This document shows positions 25,446-61,000 of a stretch of 64,000 bases of DNA, one piece after another. A model generated the notes under the pieces. The model made no database searches. It was not told the origin of the DNA and was given only the letters and a program-made list of their open reading frames with translations. A program made the translations under genes and the position numbers. The DNA is taken from contig VXAY01004091.1 in NCBI GenBank assembly GCA_013399855.1, positions 514,867-578,866 on the forward strand. Reading direction: 5' to 3'. This DNA comes from Oxyruncus cristatus (taxonomy: Eukaryota; Chordata; Aves; Passeriformes; Cotingidae). Positions within the stretch are counted from its first letter, which is position 1; every line of letters starts with the position of its first letter.

Positions 25446-25714
25446 CTACAGAATGCTTTGCTGAACCCTCACAGCTGTGTCGGGGCTTGGACAGATTCTG
25501 CCATTCCAGGGAGAGGCGGAGCAGGGCAGCTCCACCCTGGAAGATTTCTCAAGCTGAGCAAGGAATGAGCTGGGCACATGCCACCACAGGGAAGAGATGC
25601 TGGTAAAGGCCTCACCAAGAAAGCTGAGCACCAGCTCTCTTGCTCTTTGTGGAACTGATGACCAGTGCTTAGCCCACTCAGGCAAGACCAGCCAGCAGAG
25701 GCAACCATCACCAT
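25446..25714 (-). other. Open frames of unclear meaning between CABYR pieces
   Basis: Two overlapping frames are open on the minus strand over about 240-270 bases. The sequence is less AT-rich than its surroundings. One frame contains FLAQLEKSSR, superficially like LAQLEEN in human CABYR, but no extended match can be followed. It could be a decayed CABYR exon or chance. No function is proposed. Confidence 0.25.
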
Positions 25715-26187
25715 TTTTTTTTCTAAATGGAAAAACTCCTTACATCAGTGCTGGAATCAAAGTTCTTTCAGGGAAGGAGAATCAAAACTAGGGCACATCT
25801 AGTCACCTCTCTTTAGCCACAGGGCACGTATGTTACATCTTCAGTCTCTTAACACCTGCTTCAGAAAATAGGGTTTGTTTTTAGCAACACGATTTGACAT
25901 CAGTGGGCACCTTCCCATCAGTCTTACCTCTGCCTATTTGCCCTCAGGAGCGCAGCATTTCTACCTGCAGTTAGCCGCATCTCTTGGACCAGAAATCTCT
26001 TGGCAGTAAAATCTAACATGCACTGGGGCCAAACAGACAGTGTTGGTTCAGTAAGTTCAGTTTCTTAGAATTCATGTCTGCCCTGCATTGCACTGGCAGA
26101 GGTGATCTTCCACTTATTTACCTCTGATGAAGCTGTAAAGCTGGGAGCTGGGCTGGAAAAATGATAGAAATACCCAGACTTTCTTAC

Positions 26188-26602
26188 CTTAACTTCCTCT
26201 GCTGATTCCATTTGTGCTATAGATTCTGTTCTCTCAGGATGGCACACTAAATCATCAGCAGATAGACCTCAGGGTGTAGCACTTGAGCCCTGGCCTACAT
26301 TGAATCTTTACTCAATCTTTAACAGATGATCTGTTTGGTCTACAAAGGGAATTATTATATTCTTAGGAAACAGCTCTATTGAAGGTTGAACCTCTGCATC
26401 CATCAGCTCGTCAGCCCAACACAGTGATACACCTCACTTAAGGTAGTTGAAGTAACCCTCAGCTTTGTTGCAGGAAGGCACAGCCTGCAGTGGATCTTTA
26501 GGAGCAGGTGATGATTCTCCCCACAAGAGGTCTGAGGAAGCTTGAGTTACATCGTTTGTTGGGACATCAGCCTTTCCATCTGAAGGCCCTAATTTTCCAG
26601 CT
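26188..26602 (-). pseudogene. CABYR: Decayed CABYR coding segment (CR-A type)
   Basis: Minus-strand translation gives IELFPKNIIIPFVDQ (26335-26379), which lines up with IEQLPEQIVIPFTDQ of human CABYR. Around it, weaker but ordered similarity continues: VTSTTLSEVYHCVGLTS upstream (human ...MSTVHISSVYND...), and TESIAQMESAEEVK downstream. These pieces lie in different frames: at least two frameshifts occur before the core, and two in-frame stops (one at 26308-26310) follow it. A donor-like AAG|GTAAGA sits at 26188. A possible acceptor (CCTCTGCAG) is at 26603, next to the tail of a CR1 remnant. The CR-A part therefore cannot be read through as given. Sequencing or assembly error could explain one shift but not easily all lesions. 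Confidence 0.55.
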
Positions 26603-26609
26603 GCAGAGG

Positions 26610-26680
26610 ACCGACAGTTGGACTTGGATCTGATCTTAGAGGTCTTTCCCAACATTAATGATTCTACGATTAAACCTTTT
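26610..26680 (+). mobile_element. CR1 3'-terminal remnant
   Basis: The sequence GTTGGACTTGGATCTGATCTTAGAGGTCTTTCCCAACATTAATGATTCTACGATT is the 3' end of a CR1 element in plus orientation. On the minus strand it happens to encode MLGKTSKI, which looks like a CABYR motif (MLGKVSSI) but is explained by the repeat. Confidence 0.8.
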
Positions 26681-26969
26681 ATATTAAAAGCACATCAGAT
26701 AAGCCAGCTAGAAGATCATAGCTCCTCTTTGCAACACCTCAGAACCCTCTGGATTCATACAAGTTATTTTAAATGCATAGATGGTGACAACGTCCTCAAC
26801 AATCTTGATTAGTTGAACTGATAGGTATCCCAGTGAAGAACAGGGTAAGACACGAAAAAGTTTTAGATGCAAAGTGAAAAATGGCTTCTAGAGTACTTAT
26901 CAAGGGAAGAACACAAGGGACGTACACAAACCAACCAATCGGTCTGGCTTCCAGCATGATTAGCAAGTG

Positions 26970-27210
26970 CTGGCCATGGGTACAATTAGAGGGGAAATTC
27001 AGGTTAGATATTAGGAAGAAATTTTTCACTGTGAGGGTGGTGAGACACCGGAGCAGGTTATTCAGGGAGGTTGTGGATTCCCCAACGCTGGCAGTGTTCA
27101 AAACCAGGTTGGATAAGGCCTTGAGCAACCTGGTCTAGTGGCAAATGGGGTTGGGATTAGATGATCTTTAAGGTCCATTCCAACCCCTGAACATTCTGTG
27201 ATTCTATATA
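26970..27210 (+). mobile_element. CR1 3' fragment
   Basis: The text TCAGGTTAGATATTAGGAAGAAATTTTTCACTGTGAGGGTGGTGAGACACCGGAGCAGG, followed by GGTTGGATAAGGCCTTGAGCAACCTGGTCTAGTGG and an ATTCTGTGATTCTAT tail, is the standard CR1 C-terminal/3'UTR region. Plus orientation, about 240 bases, 5'-truncated. Confidence 0.92.
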
Positions 27211-27754
27211 AAACCAGCACTGTAGCAGTAGAGAAGGCAAGTCTTTAATACACCATCACAGCTCAGCACTGAGCTGTCTTCTGAATGACATCAGAAATTA
27301 TGAGAGACATAATTCAAAGCATGACAGAGCTAAATCCTGCCTGAAAAAAAATGTTATTCCACCTGCCAGGCCAAGCCAAGTCAGATGTCAGACCCATTTA
27401 TATTCTGTCACTATCAGGCAACACCATGGAAAGAAAAGGCTGCCTTGCAGCTACAGAAACTAGCTAGCTCCCTAGTGGTGCACAACAAGTCAACAAATCC
27501 CATGCTGGCACTCTGGGTGGGAGACTCCAGAGGAAATGTTGCTTGAGCTTGCTAAGGAATTCCTCTCTGATCATCCTCTCTCATAACAGAGTTACGTGAT
27601 CACAGAGTAGCAGATGGACAAAACAGAGGGCTGCATGAGGGACCTTTATTGGAGCTTAGTGAATGTGCAGGGGTCAGTTCACAATTACACAAGCAAACCA
27701 CTGTCAGGCATTCAAACAGAAAACTTCTGAATTATGCAGCCACTCTCCATCATA

Positions 27755-28402
27755 CTTGAAAAGTCATGACAATCAGGCAAAGTCCCCAGTGACTGAAGAA
27801 AATGGAGTATCACATCCATTTTTAAAAAAAGATAATAAGGATTGTGGGAGCTACTGACCAGTCAGCCCGTGCCTAATAAGATTATGGTACAGATCCTCCT
27901 GGACAATACATCAAAACACAAAGAAGACACAGAGGTGGTTAAAGACAACCCGCATGAGCTGGAGCTTCACCAAGGGCAAATTGTTCCTGACTGATCCAGT
28001 CGCCTCGTATGATGGAGTGACTTCATCAGTGGAAGAGCTACAAATGTCATCTACCTGGACTTCTGTAAAGTCTTTGACAGTCCCCCACAACATTCTGGCT
28101 ACTAAACTGGAGAGATACAGGTTTCATGGAAGGACTGTTAGATGGATGAGGAATTGGCTGGATGGGTAGAAACCAGCAGTAAGTGGACCTTCAAGGGTCT
28201 GTACTGGGAACAAAACTTTAATCTCTTCAATGACAGTGGGATCAAGTCCACCCTCACCAAGTTTGCAGATGACACCAAGCTGAGTGGTGCAGTTGTTTCA
28301 CTAGAGGGAAGTGATGCCATTCAGAGGGACCTGGACAGGCTTGAGGAGCGACCCACACAAACCTCATGAAGTTCAGCAAGGCCAAGTGCAAGGTCCCGCA
28401 CC
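27755..28402 (+). mobile_element. CR1 reverse-transcriptase fragment
   Basis: This is a decayed CR1 ORF2 segment in plus orientation. It runs from the CR1 text AAAAGTCATGACAATCAGG through the template region (SWSFTKGKLFLTDPVASYDG) to the catalytic FADD ([12 protein letters not shown] at about 28257-28292). Several deletions and frame changes are present, and the 3' end is missing. It lies about 550 bases downstream of another CR1 3' fragment in the same orientation. Confidence 0.9.
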
Positions 28403-31400
28403 TGCCCTCAACATTCACACCTTTCTTCCCTTCCCACATGAGCATGAAAACCCGCTCCTGCTTTCTGCCGCTGACTTGCCCAACACACAGCACAGGCAGA
28501 GCCCTTCTAAGGAGCTGCCTTTGCCGAAACCCCAGTTTTCCTCATCAGTAGCCAAACCACAGACATTCCTTCCCAGCACAGCATTGAGGGTAACTTTTCC
28601 CTCAGCCACTGGTTATGTTGACATTACATGATCTAATGCTGCAACCTGCAGAAAGCAGAAAGGCTGCAGCCACATCCCACCTCCTCTGCCAGCTGTGGTG
28701 GAGTAGATGGGTGCACAGACCCATCAGCTGGTTACAGCCTGGCCTTTTAAGACAGGTGCCATACAACACCCAAGGGATTTGAACCAACATAAACTGCAAA
28801 ATACAACACCTGAGAAGCAATGTTCCTTAGTGGCCTCTGGCAGGAGCTCAGAGAAAATGGCTGGGGACTGTAATCTCTTCAGCCATGGCAGCTACACCCA
28901 AAAAGGAATGAGATTATTCCTTACTAACAGCTCCATTAGTACTGCAGGACCTTATGATTGCAAGGGCAAACCCTGAAACCCCAGGGACAGGGGCTGGTGA
29001 CATTTGCTTTCCAGGACATTTTCAGTGGGTACACACAAGACCATTTTCTGTTCCAACAAAACAAGCACAAAGAAGGTAACTGGGTAGGGCTGTATTTTCA
29101 AGGTTACCACAAACTGTATTTCTGAGGGTCACAAATCTTCAGAAGCCACGATCAGGAGTCTACTGTGGGATAAAAAATGTTTAACCACCAACATTAGTGC
29201 AGATTAGTCTTCATCACCGTTAGAAAACCATCATCTACCTACCTGCTCTGGTATTCTTGGATGTCTGCACCTCTACATAAAACAGAGGGGAATTCCAGCA
29301 GTAGAACTTGTTGCTGCTAAAGCGTTTAGAAAACCTACAATAGCTTCCTTTAAAAAGTTACACATTTGTTAACAGAATGCTCTGTTAATTTTGAATGACC
29401 TATCACTTTCAAGTTCATTCATGGGAAAGTATATTAATGGTAAACTCACCACAAAATGCTACTTCGATAAAAGAATCCTTAGAAAGTAATTTCTCAGTCT
29501 TCGGCCCTGGAGAGTGACAACACAGACCATAATACTAAAAACATCAAATATTGATATGTTATGACTTATGAAATTAGGAAGAACAGCTTTCCTATAGAAA
29601 GATACATTTTAAGTATGTATATATATATACTTTTTGAGTAGGGACAGTAATCCAAAGTCTGGATTTCTGTATTGAGAACATATGGATGGAGCAGGACTTG
29701 ATAAAGACACCACACATACCTGGTAGTCATCTGGTTACTTCGAAACCATCCTCACTTGAATACAGAGCAGAAGATAACTTGTAAATTTGCTTCTTTGGAA
29801 AACTTTCAAAACTCTAGCTCTGCAAAACTCTGCACAGCCAAAGCTTCAAAGACATTTAAGTAAAGATGTCATAAACACAGAAAAATATATTACCAGAAGT
29901 AACAGAACCATGAACATCCATAAATAGTTAAAAAGGCTGCAGGCCCTAATGTGTCTGTCTAAAACTTCAGAGCAGCTATTCGAAAAAATATGTCTGGAAA
30001 CCAGTTCACTGTGCTGGAACTTTTGGAAGCCATGGAGAATAATGTTATCACCTACTTTACTGACTCATGTGCCCCTGTGGCCCCAAAGGGAAGAACCTGT
30101 CAGCCTACAAGCAGTCTGCCCAACTGTGGCCGTTACCTTGTCCTACAACCTTTTGTCAAATCGAGGTCAGAGATAAGTCATATTTTTCTACCAAAAAAAA
30201 GGAAAGAAGTCTATGACCCAGCGGTACAGCTATCTTTTTTCAATACAGTAAACATACTGCCCTTAGTGAAAGACTGCGAGGTCCTTGTTACACAAACATG
30301 CTCAGCGAAGTCTGACAACCTCTTTGTCCCTCCCTTCTCGGATCTTCAACTCAAACCAGTTGTTCTTTTTCTCTTAACCTCTTCCCCTCTGCCCACCTGG
30401 GCATCTCCTACAGGTAAGCACAGCTTGCCAGAAATGACTGAAAAACACTTGAGGACCAGCCAGTCCTGCTGAGCGTAGCAATTTACTTGACTGGAACACC
30501 ATCTCGGAATGGGTTACATCAAAAGACATGCAGCATTTTGGAAAAAGCAGCACTGAAAAAATTAGTGCTAACAGTAAGACAGCTGCACATGAACTCCTCG
30601 TGGCTAAAACACACTGGTGGTTAAAGCACAGAGGCTAAGTAGGCCATGAAAATACTGAATAACTAAGCAGAGGGGTTCTGAGCAGAAGCAGGGAAGCAAT
30701 ATGAAACTACTATACACCTACTCTGGGTCCAGCTGTGGGGTCCAAACATACATTAAAGAAGTGGTCAGAAATAGGAATAATTCAGCATTTTATTCTGCAA
30801 AGCCTGCCTCAACTTGGATTTCTTACCATCTGGTAGGAAATGGGGGTGGGGTGGAGAAGAGGCATGGTGAGTGGGAATAACACTTTTGACCATTTCCTAA
30901 CAATGGCACACTTTTATAACTTCAGTTGAACAAGTTTTGAAGTTCAGGGAAAATACAGATTCTCCAGCATTGTGACAAAGTTATGCCTTTTGTAAAAGAA
31001 CCCAGTCTCTTTTTCCAGTGTATCTTGTACACCAGTTAATTTCACACAAGAATGTGCTTTGCCATAAATTAAGAGCATTGTATATAGACACAGATAACTC
31101 AGTGCAGAAACAGCAGCTTCTCATGCTTTCTGAATCTCTGTATAAAATACCATATTTTAATTGTCCTTTGATCAAAGGGAACCAGAACTGGAACCTGCCT
31201 GTGTCAGCTTCTCCAGATAAAAGCAGTTTTTGAAGTATTTTCTAGTTCACCTCAAAACATGCGAATGCAAGACAATACCGCATAAGCATCTATTCAGACT
31301 GTAATTAGCAGCGAAACAATTGCCTCTTCTGCCCTTTTTTTCTAGAATTTACAGAGTCAGCACACCTGTACCTCTTACTCCTGAATTTCAGTGGAGCCTA

Positions 31401-31800
31401 TTACTCCTAAATTTCAGTTTTCCATTGTGGTCTACGCTGCCTGCAAAGCTTCTGGCAGATGACACTGGTTGCCCAACTGCCTTAAAAGACAGATAGGCAT
31501 AAATTTACTTACTAAGGTTAGGTTTAACAGTACCTCTTTGGGATTGCATAAGTTCTTGTGAAAGGGCTTCCTTCCGCTGTTAGTATTTCGTCATGATGGC
31601 TGGAAAGGGAATCTGAGTGCTGCTTTCCCCCCACTGTAAGGTTTGATTGGCACCCTTGTAACCATACAGCACCCTACACCAACCTAACACTGCTCTGTAC
31701 CTGCTTGAAGTTTGAACAGGAGCAAATCTTTAAACATGAGTACAATCAATTGTTGGAAAGATAATCACGTTGTTGTAAATTGAAAAGCAATTCAATACAG
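28403..31800. other. Gene-poor stretch between CABYR remnants and TTC39C
   Basis: I looked here on the minus strand for the missing N-terminal exons of CABYR (RIIa-like NINQFAAAYF motif) and did not find them. A 160-codon plus-strand open frame at 29990-30472 has no recognised family. A short (TA)n run lies near 29615-29630, and an imperfect duplication of about 25 bases (ACTCCT(G/A)AATTTCAGT) is at about 31377-31421. Confidence 0.5.
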
Positions 31801-34705
31801 CATTTGGGGAGTTTTATTTAGGAATAAAGCATAACTAGAATATGAAACAAGCATTCAAAGTCAGAGAGAGGAGAAATTAAAGTGCTTGCTTTAGAGTAAA
31901 TCAGAAACATTTTTCAAAGGTGTAGGAATACAACAAATACAATTGTATGTGGTTCCTTTTCTTTAATGAAGAACAAGTGAATTTGATGTCTTAAAAATGT
32001 CTCTTAAACCTTGTTTCCTCTACGGTTGAGCTCAGTATGACATATATCTCACTTTCTAAACCAGAAGACTGTAATTACACTGGAAGAACAAAGACTAGAG
32101 GTAATTGCTGACTAGAAAACTTTGTTACAGAGTCACTTGACATCCCAGAAGTTTTCCCATCTTGTTCAGGAGGCCACCAATTAAAAGACACTCAAGGAGC
32201 AAAGGAACAGAACTCATGTCCACATTTCTTTTAATTTTACTCAGAAATATAAAAGTGCAAGTTCTGTAAATTAACAACATTTACAGTACATCACAATAAA
32301 TATGCCACCTTGTGACGTCTAAAAATTCTAGTTATTTATTTGAAAGGAGTCATACTGAGATAAAAACTGCATCAACATCAACAAAAAATAACCTGTCCCA
32401 GTAAAGATGGCCTTAACATATTAACTAGCAAGATGCATATTCCATTATTGCTATTAGACCATGCCTCCGAGTTCCAAAGTATAAAAACTTGACAGTTAAC
32501 ACAAAATACCATTGAGATTTTTCTCATCACAGGCACAATCTAACATAAAAAATAATTTTGCAATTTACAGTGTAGGAGATCCTCCTACGAGGAGAGGGAA
32601 AAAAATAATTCATACAGAAACATACAGTTGTGATGCTATGCTAAGCCCACAGAAAAGCTGCAATTTGCACAGAGTTATTAAACTGTTACATGAACATATA
32701 GTGTCTTTCCCACTCCTGGCCTAGTGAGAACAGGCCTTTTAGTAAGTTTACCACAATTTGCCAGCTACCTCCAAGTATGCAGACCTTAAATATCCCAACA
32801 CAAATTGCATGCAGGTGCTTTGTGTCCTGAACAGCCTAAGCTCATACCATATTTAAGGAGTGTAAAGGAATTTTGCCAGTAACTGCACTGTTTTCCGCTA
32901 TTTACCCAGAATAGACTGTGTCTCTGATTGCAAAACATTAAACGTCAGGTAGGACAAAATAAGATTTCAAGTACCTTAAAGCCCATTTTTAAAATAATTT
33001 TTTGAACTCTAAGCAGTCACTATATATATACAATATATCATTTTCTAGTCAGTACTTGTTTGGATTAACCAAATCAGGTTGAACACTCATTTATGCCTCA
33101 TTACTGTCAAAATGGAATAAAAAAACTCCAGTGTACTATCTGTAACACCTAGATTATAGAAAAATAAAACTGCCTTTTTTTAGGAGTCCCTCCTCTCCTT
33201 CAGGAACTGCAACAGAAGTGCTGACCTGCTCTAGGAACGCCTTTCATAGCAGAACTGTGTATTTCTAGAGTGTCTCAGCTGTTTCATCTGGCCTACCAAA
33301 TAGGACATTACTTCTCTCCTCCATATCAGTCTTGCTTTAGATGTAACCTCAAAAGCAAATCAATGAAGATTAGGTGTGGGCAAGGTCTAAAACTTTGGCA
33401 ACATGCTCTCCAAAAAGGTAAGGAAAAAAAAAAAAAGTTTAAGCTATGGAACTGTTTAAGGCAACCTGACCAAAGTAAAGATAAGGCTTTTAGATAACTC
33501 TTTCCAAAGATAGCCAGTTTTCTTAGCTTTGCAAAGTAACATAATTCAGCTAACTTTCTGGTCAGATTTCCATTCATAAACTTCTTTTAAAAAATATTTA
33601 CCTCCCCAGAATACGGTATTAACTGAATATAAAACATAAGGAAATACTATGTATTACAGGCAAAGTAAAAAAAAGCTACAGATAAGCACACAGGTGGCCA
33701 AGTATTAAAAATTATATGGTCATGACAAAGTTTTAAGCTCTCTGAGGTATAGCAATATCTTTAACACCACAGGTTTGAAATACCATATAGAGACTCAGGA
33801 TATCGTAGTATTGGTGTAACTAACCAAAGCAAATTTTTGAGTTTGTGTTTTGTGGTTTGGTTTCTTTTTTTATTTTAATACCTGTAAAGGTCACGACTAC
33901 AAAGACTGAGCAGCTTGAATGAAAAATATATAAAATTCCTGTATCTGGCCTATGTATTTTTACATTACATTCAGAAAATTAAGAGTGGAAGGAAGAACTG
34001 CCCACGCTGTAACTGCATGTCCAAGTATTTGGCTGGAATGTACCAGAAGCAGAGATCATAAACATTGACATAAATTCGTACCACAAATCTGAGCTGGGCT
34101 GGGGGGGATGAGACAAAAAATGGAAGGGAATGAGAGGTTTAAAATTCACACATTAGTAATCATGAGGTAACTGACATAAGCCACTAAAATTTAGTAAGAG
34201 CTGCTTTTTGTGGCTGAACAGTTTTCCTCCTCCTGTGTATTGGCAAATGCTTAAAGAAAAAGAAGTATTCTGACCATTTCCAACTTCAAAATTTACACCA
34301 ATTACTTCTACTGTATTATTCTAATCAAACCAGAAGTGCTCCCCTTGGTATATTTTAGATCTAGATCTGTTTTAAAAGGTAAAAATCACACTTGCCAATA
34401 TTAAGTAAATTATGTGTGCTTATTTAGGCTCACCCACAGTTACAAGCAGTTGTGTTCAGCTTGGTTTAAACAAAATAAAAACCAATGAGTTAAAAACACA
34501 AGGTCACTTAAACTTCTTCCTGGCTGATTTACCTTTAGTTAAAATTGTAATGTTTTACTAAGCCGTACCAACTCTGACCATAGTGGGAAAGTGTCTCTGG
34601 CACAAGTGGTTTTCAGAAGAAAAGCTGGTCTTCCCAACAGCTCTTTCTTCTGCTTCGTCTTAAAGTGCAGAAACTGTGGGAAAGGATAACAAGACTTGGT
34701 GTTCG
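31800..34705 (-). other. TTC39C: Probable TTC39C 3'UTR and downstream region
   Basis: This AT-rich, non-coding sequence lies downstream of the TTC39C stop codon on the minus strand. Several AATAAA hexamers occur on that strand (TTTATT on plus at 31813-31818, 32336-32341 and 33869-33874). I cannot decide which is used, so the 3'UTR end is left open. No open frame here resembles a known protein. Confidence 0.4.
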
Positions 34706-58049
<23,344 letters not shown>

Positions 58050-61000
58050 CTGTAGAGAAAACAAAAAATATTTAATATATTTGTACATATTTCCTGTCAT
58101 AAAGATCAATATTGCATTTCTTGGGTTTAACTTGTATGTTTGCAAATAAATCTTGGTGGGGTTTTTTTGTATCAAACAGCTACAGAAAATTAAAAATCTG
58201 CCATTTCTACTCTTCTTCCCTTGTGATCCATCACTACAATTTTGTCCTACCAGACAAGCGTCAGCCGGCTGTATTAAGAGATTCCCATTTCCACCTGTTT
58301 CTATGAATTTAAGTTAACCTACCCAGATTCAAAAAAAATGCATCAACCACATGACAAAGCTATAATTGCAAGGTTCTTATAAGGTTTATGGTTTTATAGC
58401 TGTTTGTTTCAACTTCAGAATACGTATCTTACTACACTGTGTAAAATAGTTTTAAGATGCTTCACCTATTCTCTTCGTGGGGCTATTCCCAAAGGGTGAA
58501 ATCAACAGCTTGATCAAAAAACTCCGGCAACCAAAACCTTGGTTATATATATGGGACAGGTTTCAAGCTTCAGTATAACTGTAGTCACATAGACCATAAG
58601 AGTACAGCAATGTCATGTAGAAGGCACTTGAAAAAATTAAAAATTAAAATGTCAGAATCTCACTGACAGAATTGTGTCAGAATTCAGAATTCACACTGTT
58701 CAACAGTGGGCTGCCAGGTTATATGAAAACACAAACTTCCAGGATTTAAGAAGTATCATTTATGCTACAGATATATATCAGTACAGCACTTAATTTGTTT
58801 CCAACTTTATCGTGCAAGCATTAGATTAAAGCAGAATTTTTAAAATAGCACAGGCATTTGAAAAACAAGGAGAAAGAAGTATATTATTAAAACACAAATT
58901 TCCAGTAGTGAACCTATACTGTATAATACAAGAGTTTGGTTTGTTTTTTTTAAAAGAAGCAGTCAGCAATGCTTCACACACACACACACGCACACCCTTT
59001 TTCTCACTTTTTGATTTAGCACAAATAACTAAAAGCAAGGACATGAACAAGAATAATAAGAAAGAAAAACAGGGAAGATAAACAAAGCAGAAAAACCTTC
59101 CCTTTTGATACACATTGCTCAATTCTGGATACAACCTGTCACATGTTTTCATTATTTTTTGAAAGAAAATAGGTTGGGTACTTTCCCCCTTTGTTGGAAC
59201 GTCAACACAGAACAGCCGCCAGTAAATGTCTCTGCTGTTCAGTACCTGGACTGTTCTCTACCAGCAGCTGTGTTTCACAGGGCAGTAGCAATCAGCTACA
59301 CAAATTACACTCGTTGCAGCTGGCACTTCCAGCATGAACTCCTGCTGCAGAGGGCACATGGCTCTCTCATAATCCCCTTCCCAACTCATGAGGCGTGTGG
59401 GACCCATTTGGCAGCCAGTCTTACCACCATACTCAACACAACCTTCACCGTACATTTCAAGGTCACACTTCCTGCATTATCAACACCCAACTGATCTAAA
59501 ACTGCAGAACAGATCAGGACACGAAACTTTTACATATATGTCCTTAAGTATGAAGTTGTATTTAGATCATACTTCCAAGGAAGCTCAGAAATAACCCAAA
59601 TGTCTCATTTTTGAGTTTCCTCAGATCAACATACACAGAGAGAAAGCAGTTCTGGGGAGTTAAAAAATGTTAAAATAACATCACAAAATGAAACAGCTGA
59701 GAGCCAACTGGTCTTTACAGACTAGAAAATATACTGAAGCCCTTGCTGCAAGCAGTGAAAATTTCCCAAGTATTTGAATGTATATTTGTCTGAGTACAAC
59801 TGAGTTTTTTTCCCCAAATACATAGTTATCTTTTCAACCAATCTATTTATCTTTTCAAGAGATCTCTCAAAACTGCTTCCACCCTTGTACAAGACCTTGA
59901 CACTCACTTTGTTTCCAATTCCATCCCCCACAATCAAAGGCAAAAGAGTGAAAAAATCAAGAGCCACATCACTCTACTCTGAAATTATCAGTAGCTGTAA
60001 TACATGAGGTAAATGTCGCAGATCAGTTCTTTTTAACTTTCAGTCACTCAATCTATAAAAAGCATTGTCATTACAGCACATATGGGCTGTAGCACAAAAG
60101 GACCCTGAAGCAAAAAAATATGATGCATAATATTATACGATGTCTGGGAGATGCTTCTGTTGAGACCATGGGGTTTGGCAATCAAAACACGAAAACTTCA
60201 CTGCAGGAGCTCCCCACTACAACTGCAGCTTTATGGAAGATCATTTAGTAAGGTAATTTCAGTGTTTAAAATCCATTTTAAACAACAACCATGTCCTGTG
60301 CTCAGCCTTCGTGAATGTTACGTTGGATCATAAATTCTTCGGCAGCTCAGGGCTATCTTTTCCTTAAGGGCTAAGAAAAAAGTTTGCAACGGCACAGTAA
60401 TGTCCCAGTAAAAACTAAGGCGTGACTAATGAGAAAAATATAATTCCACAAAAATAGCCCTTGGCTCAAGCTCTTTATAAGTGACCTTCAGCTTCAGACA
60501 TGATTTTACATCTTTTTTGACAGATACCAAACAGTTAAGACACAAAAAAATGAGGCAGCACTTGGGAAAATACTAGCAGCAAACCAATGGCCATATCAAT
60601 GTTGGTAGGAGTTATGGAACTGAATACAAATTAACACTGGGACACTACACTACCCAAGTTGTCCTCACGACTTTGAAAGCAACAGCCTCCATTAAGTAAA
60701 GGAAAATCTCAAGACTTTTAATTAGCTCAAAGATTAAAAGGAAACAAAAAAACAGGCTCCAGACATATTTTGTAAAACACTGTTTGCCCCTCAGCTAGGA
60801 AACTAGGACTCGGAAGTTATCTTTATTGTAAGAAATTGTGCTATTAACACCATTACTAAAAGATACCACAGTAAGAAGTTCTACATATCAATGCAGTTGG
60901 TACACGTAACTACACTTAAGTCAAAAACTTCAGAGTACTGAAGTAGAACTTTCTTCCAGGTATATAAACCAGAGTTATATGAGACATTGCTTCTCCCAGT

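Noticed and set aside
26434..26655. Minus-strand start MLGKTSKIRS looking like the CABYR motif MLGKVSSIHS
   Set aside because: The first bases are the reverse complement of a CR1 3' terminus (GATCTTAGAGGTCTTTCCCAACATTAATGATTCTACGATT), so the likeness is coincidence. Only the sequence beyond about 26602 is kept as CABYR-like.
28254..28631. Open frames on both strands of 79 and 106 codons
   Set aside because: They are partly CR1 sequence and partly its flank, with no coherent protein.
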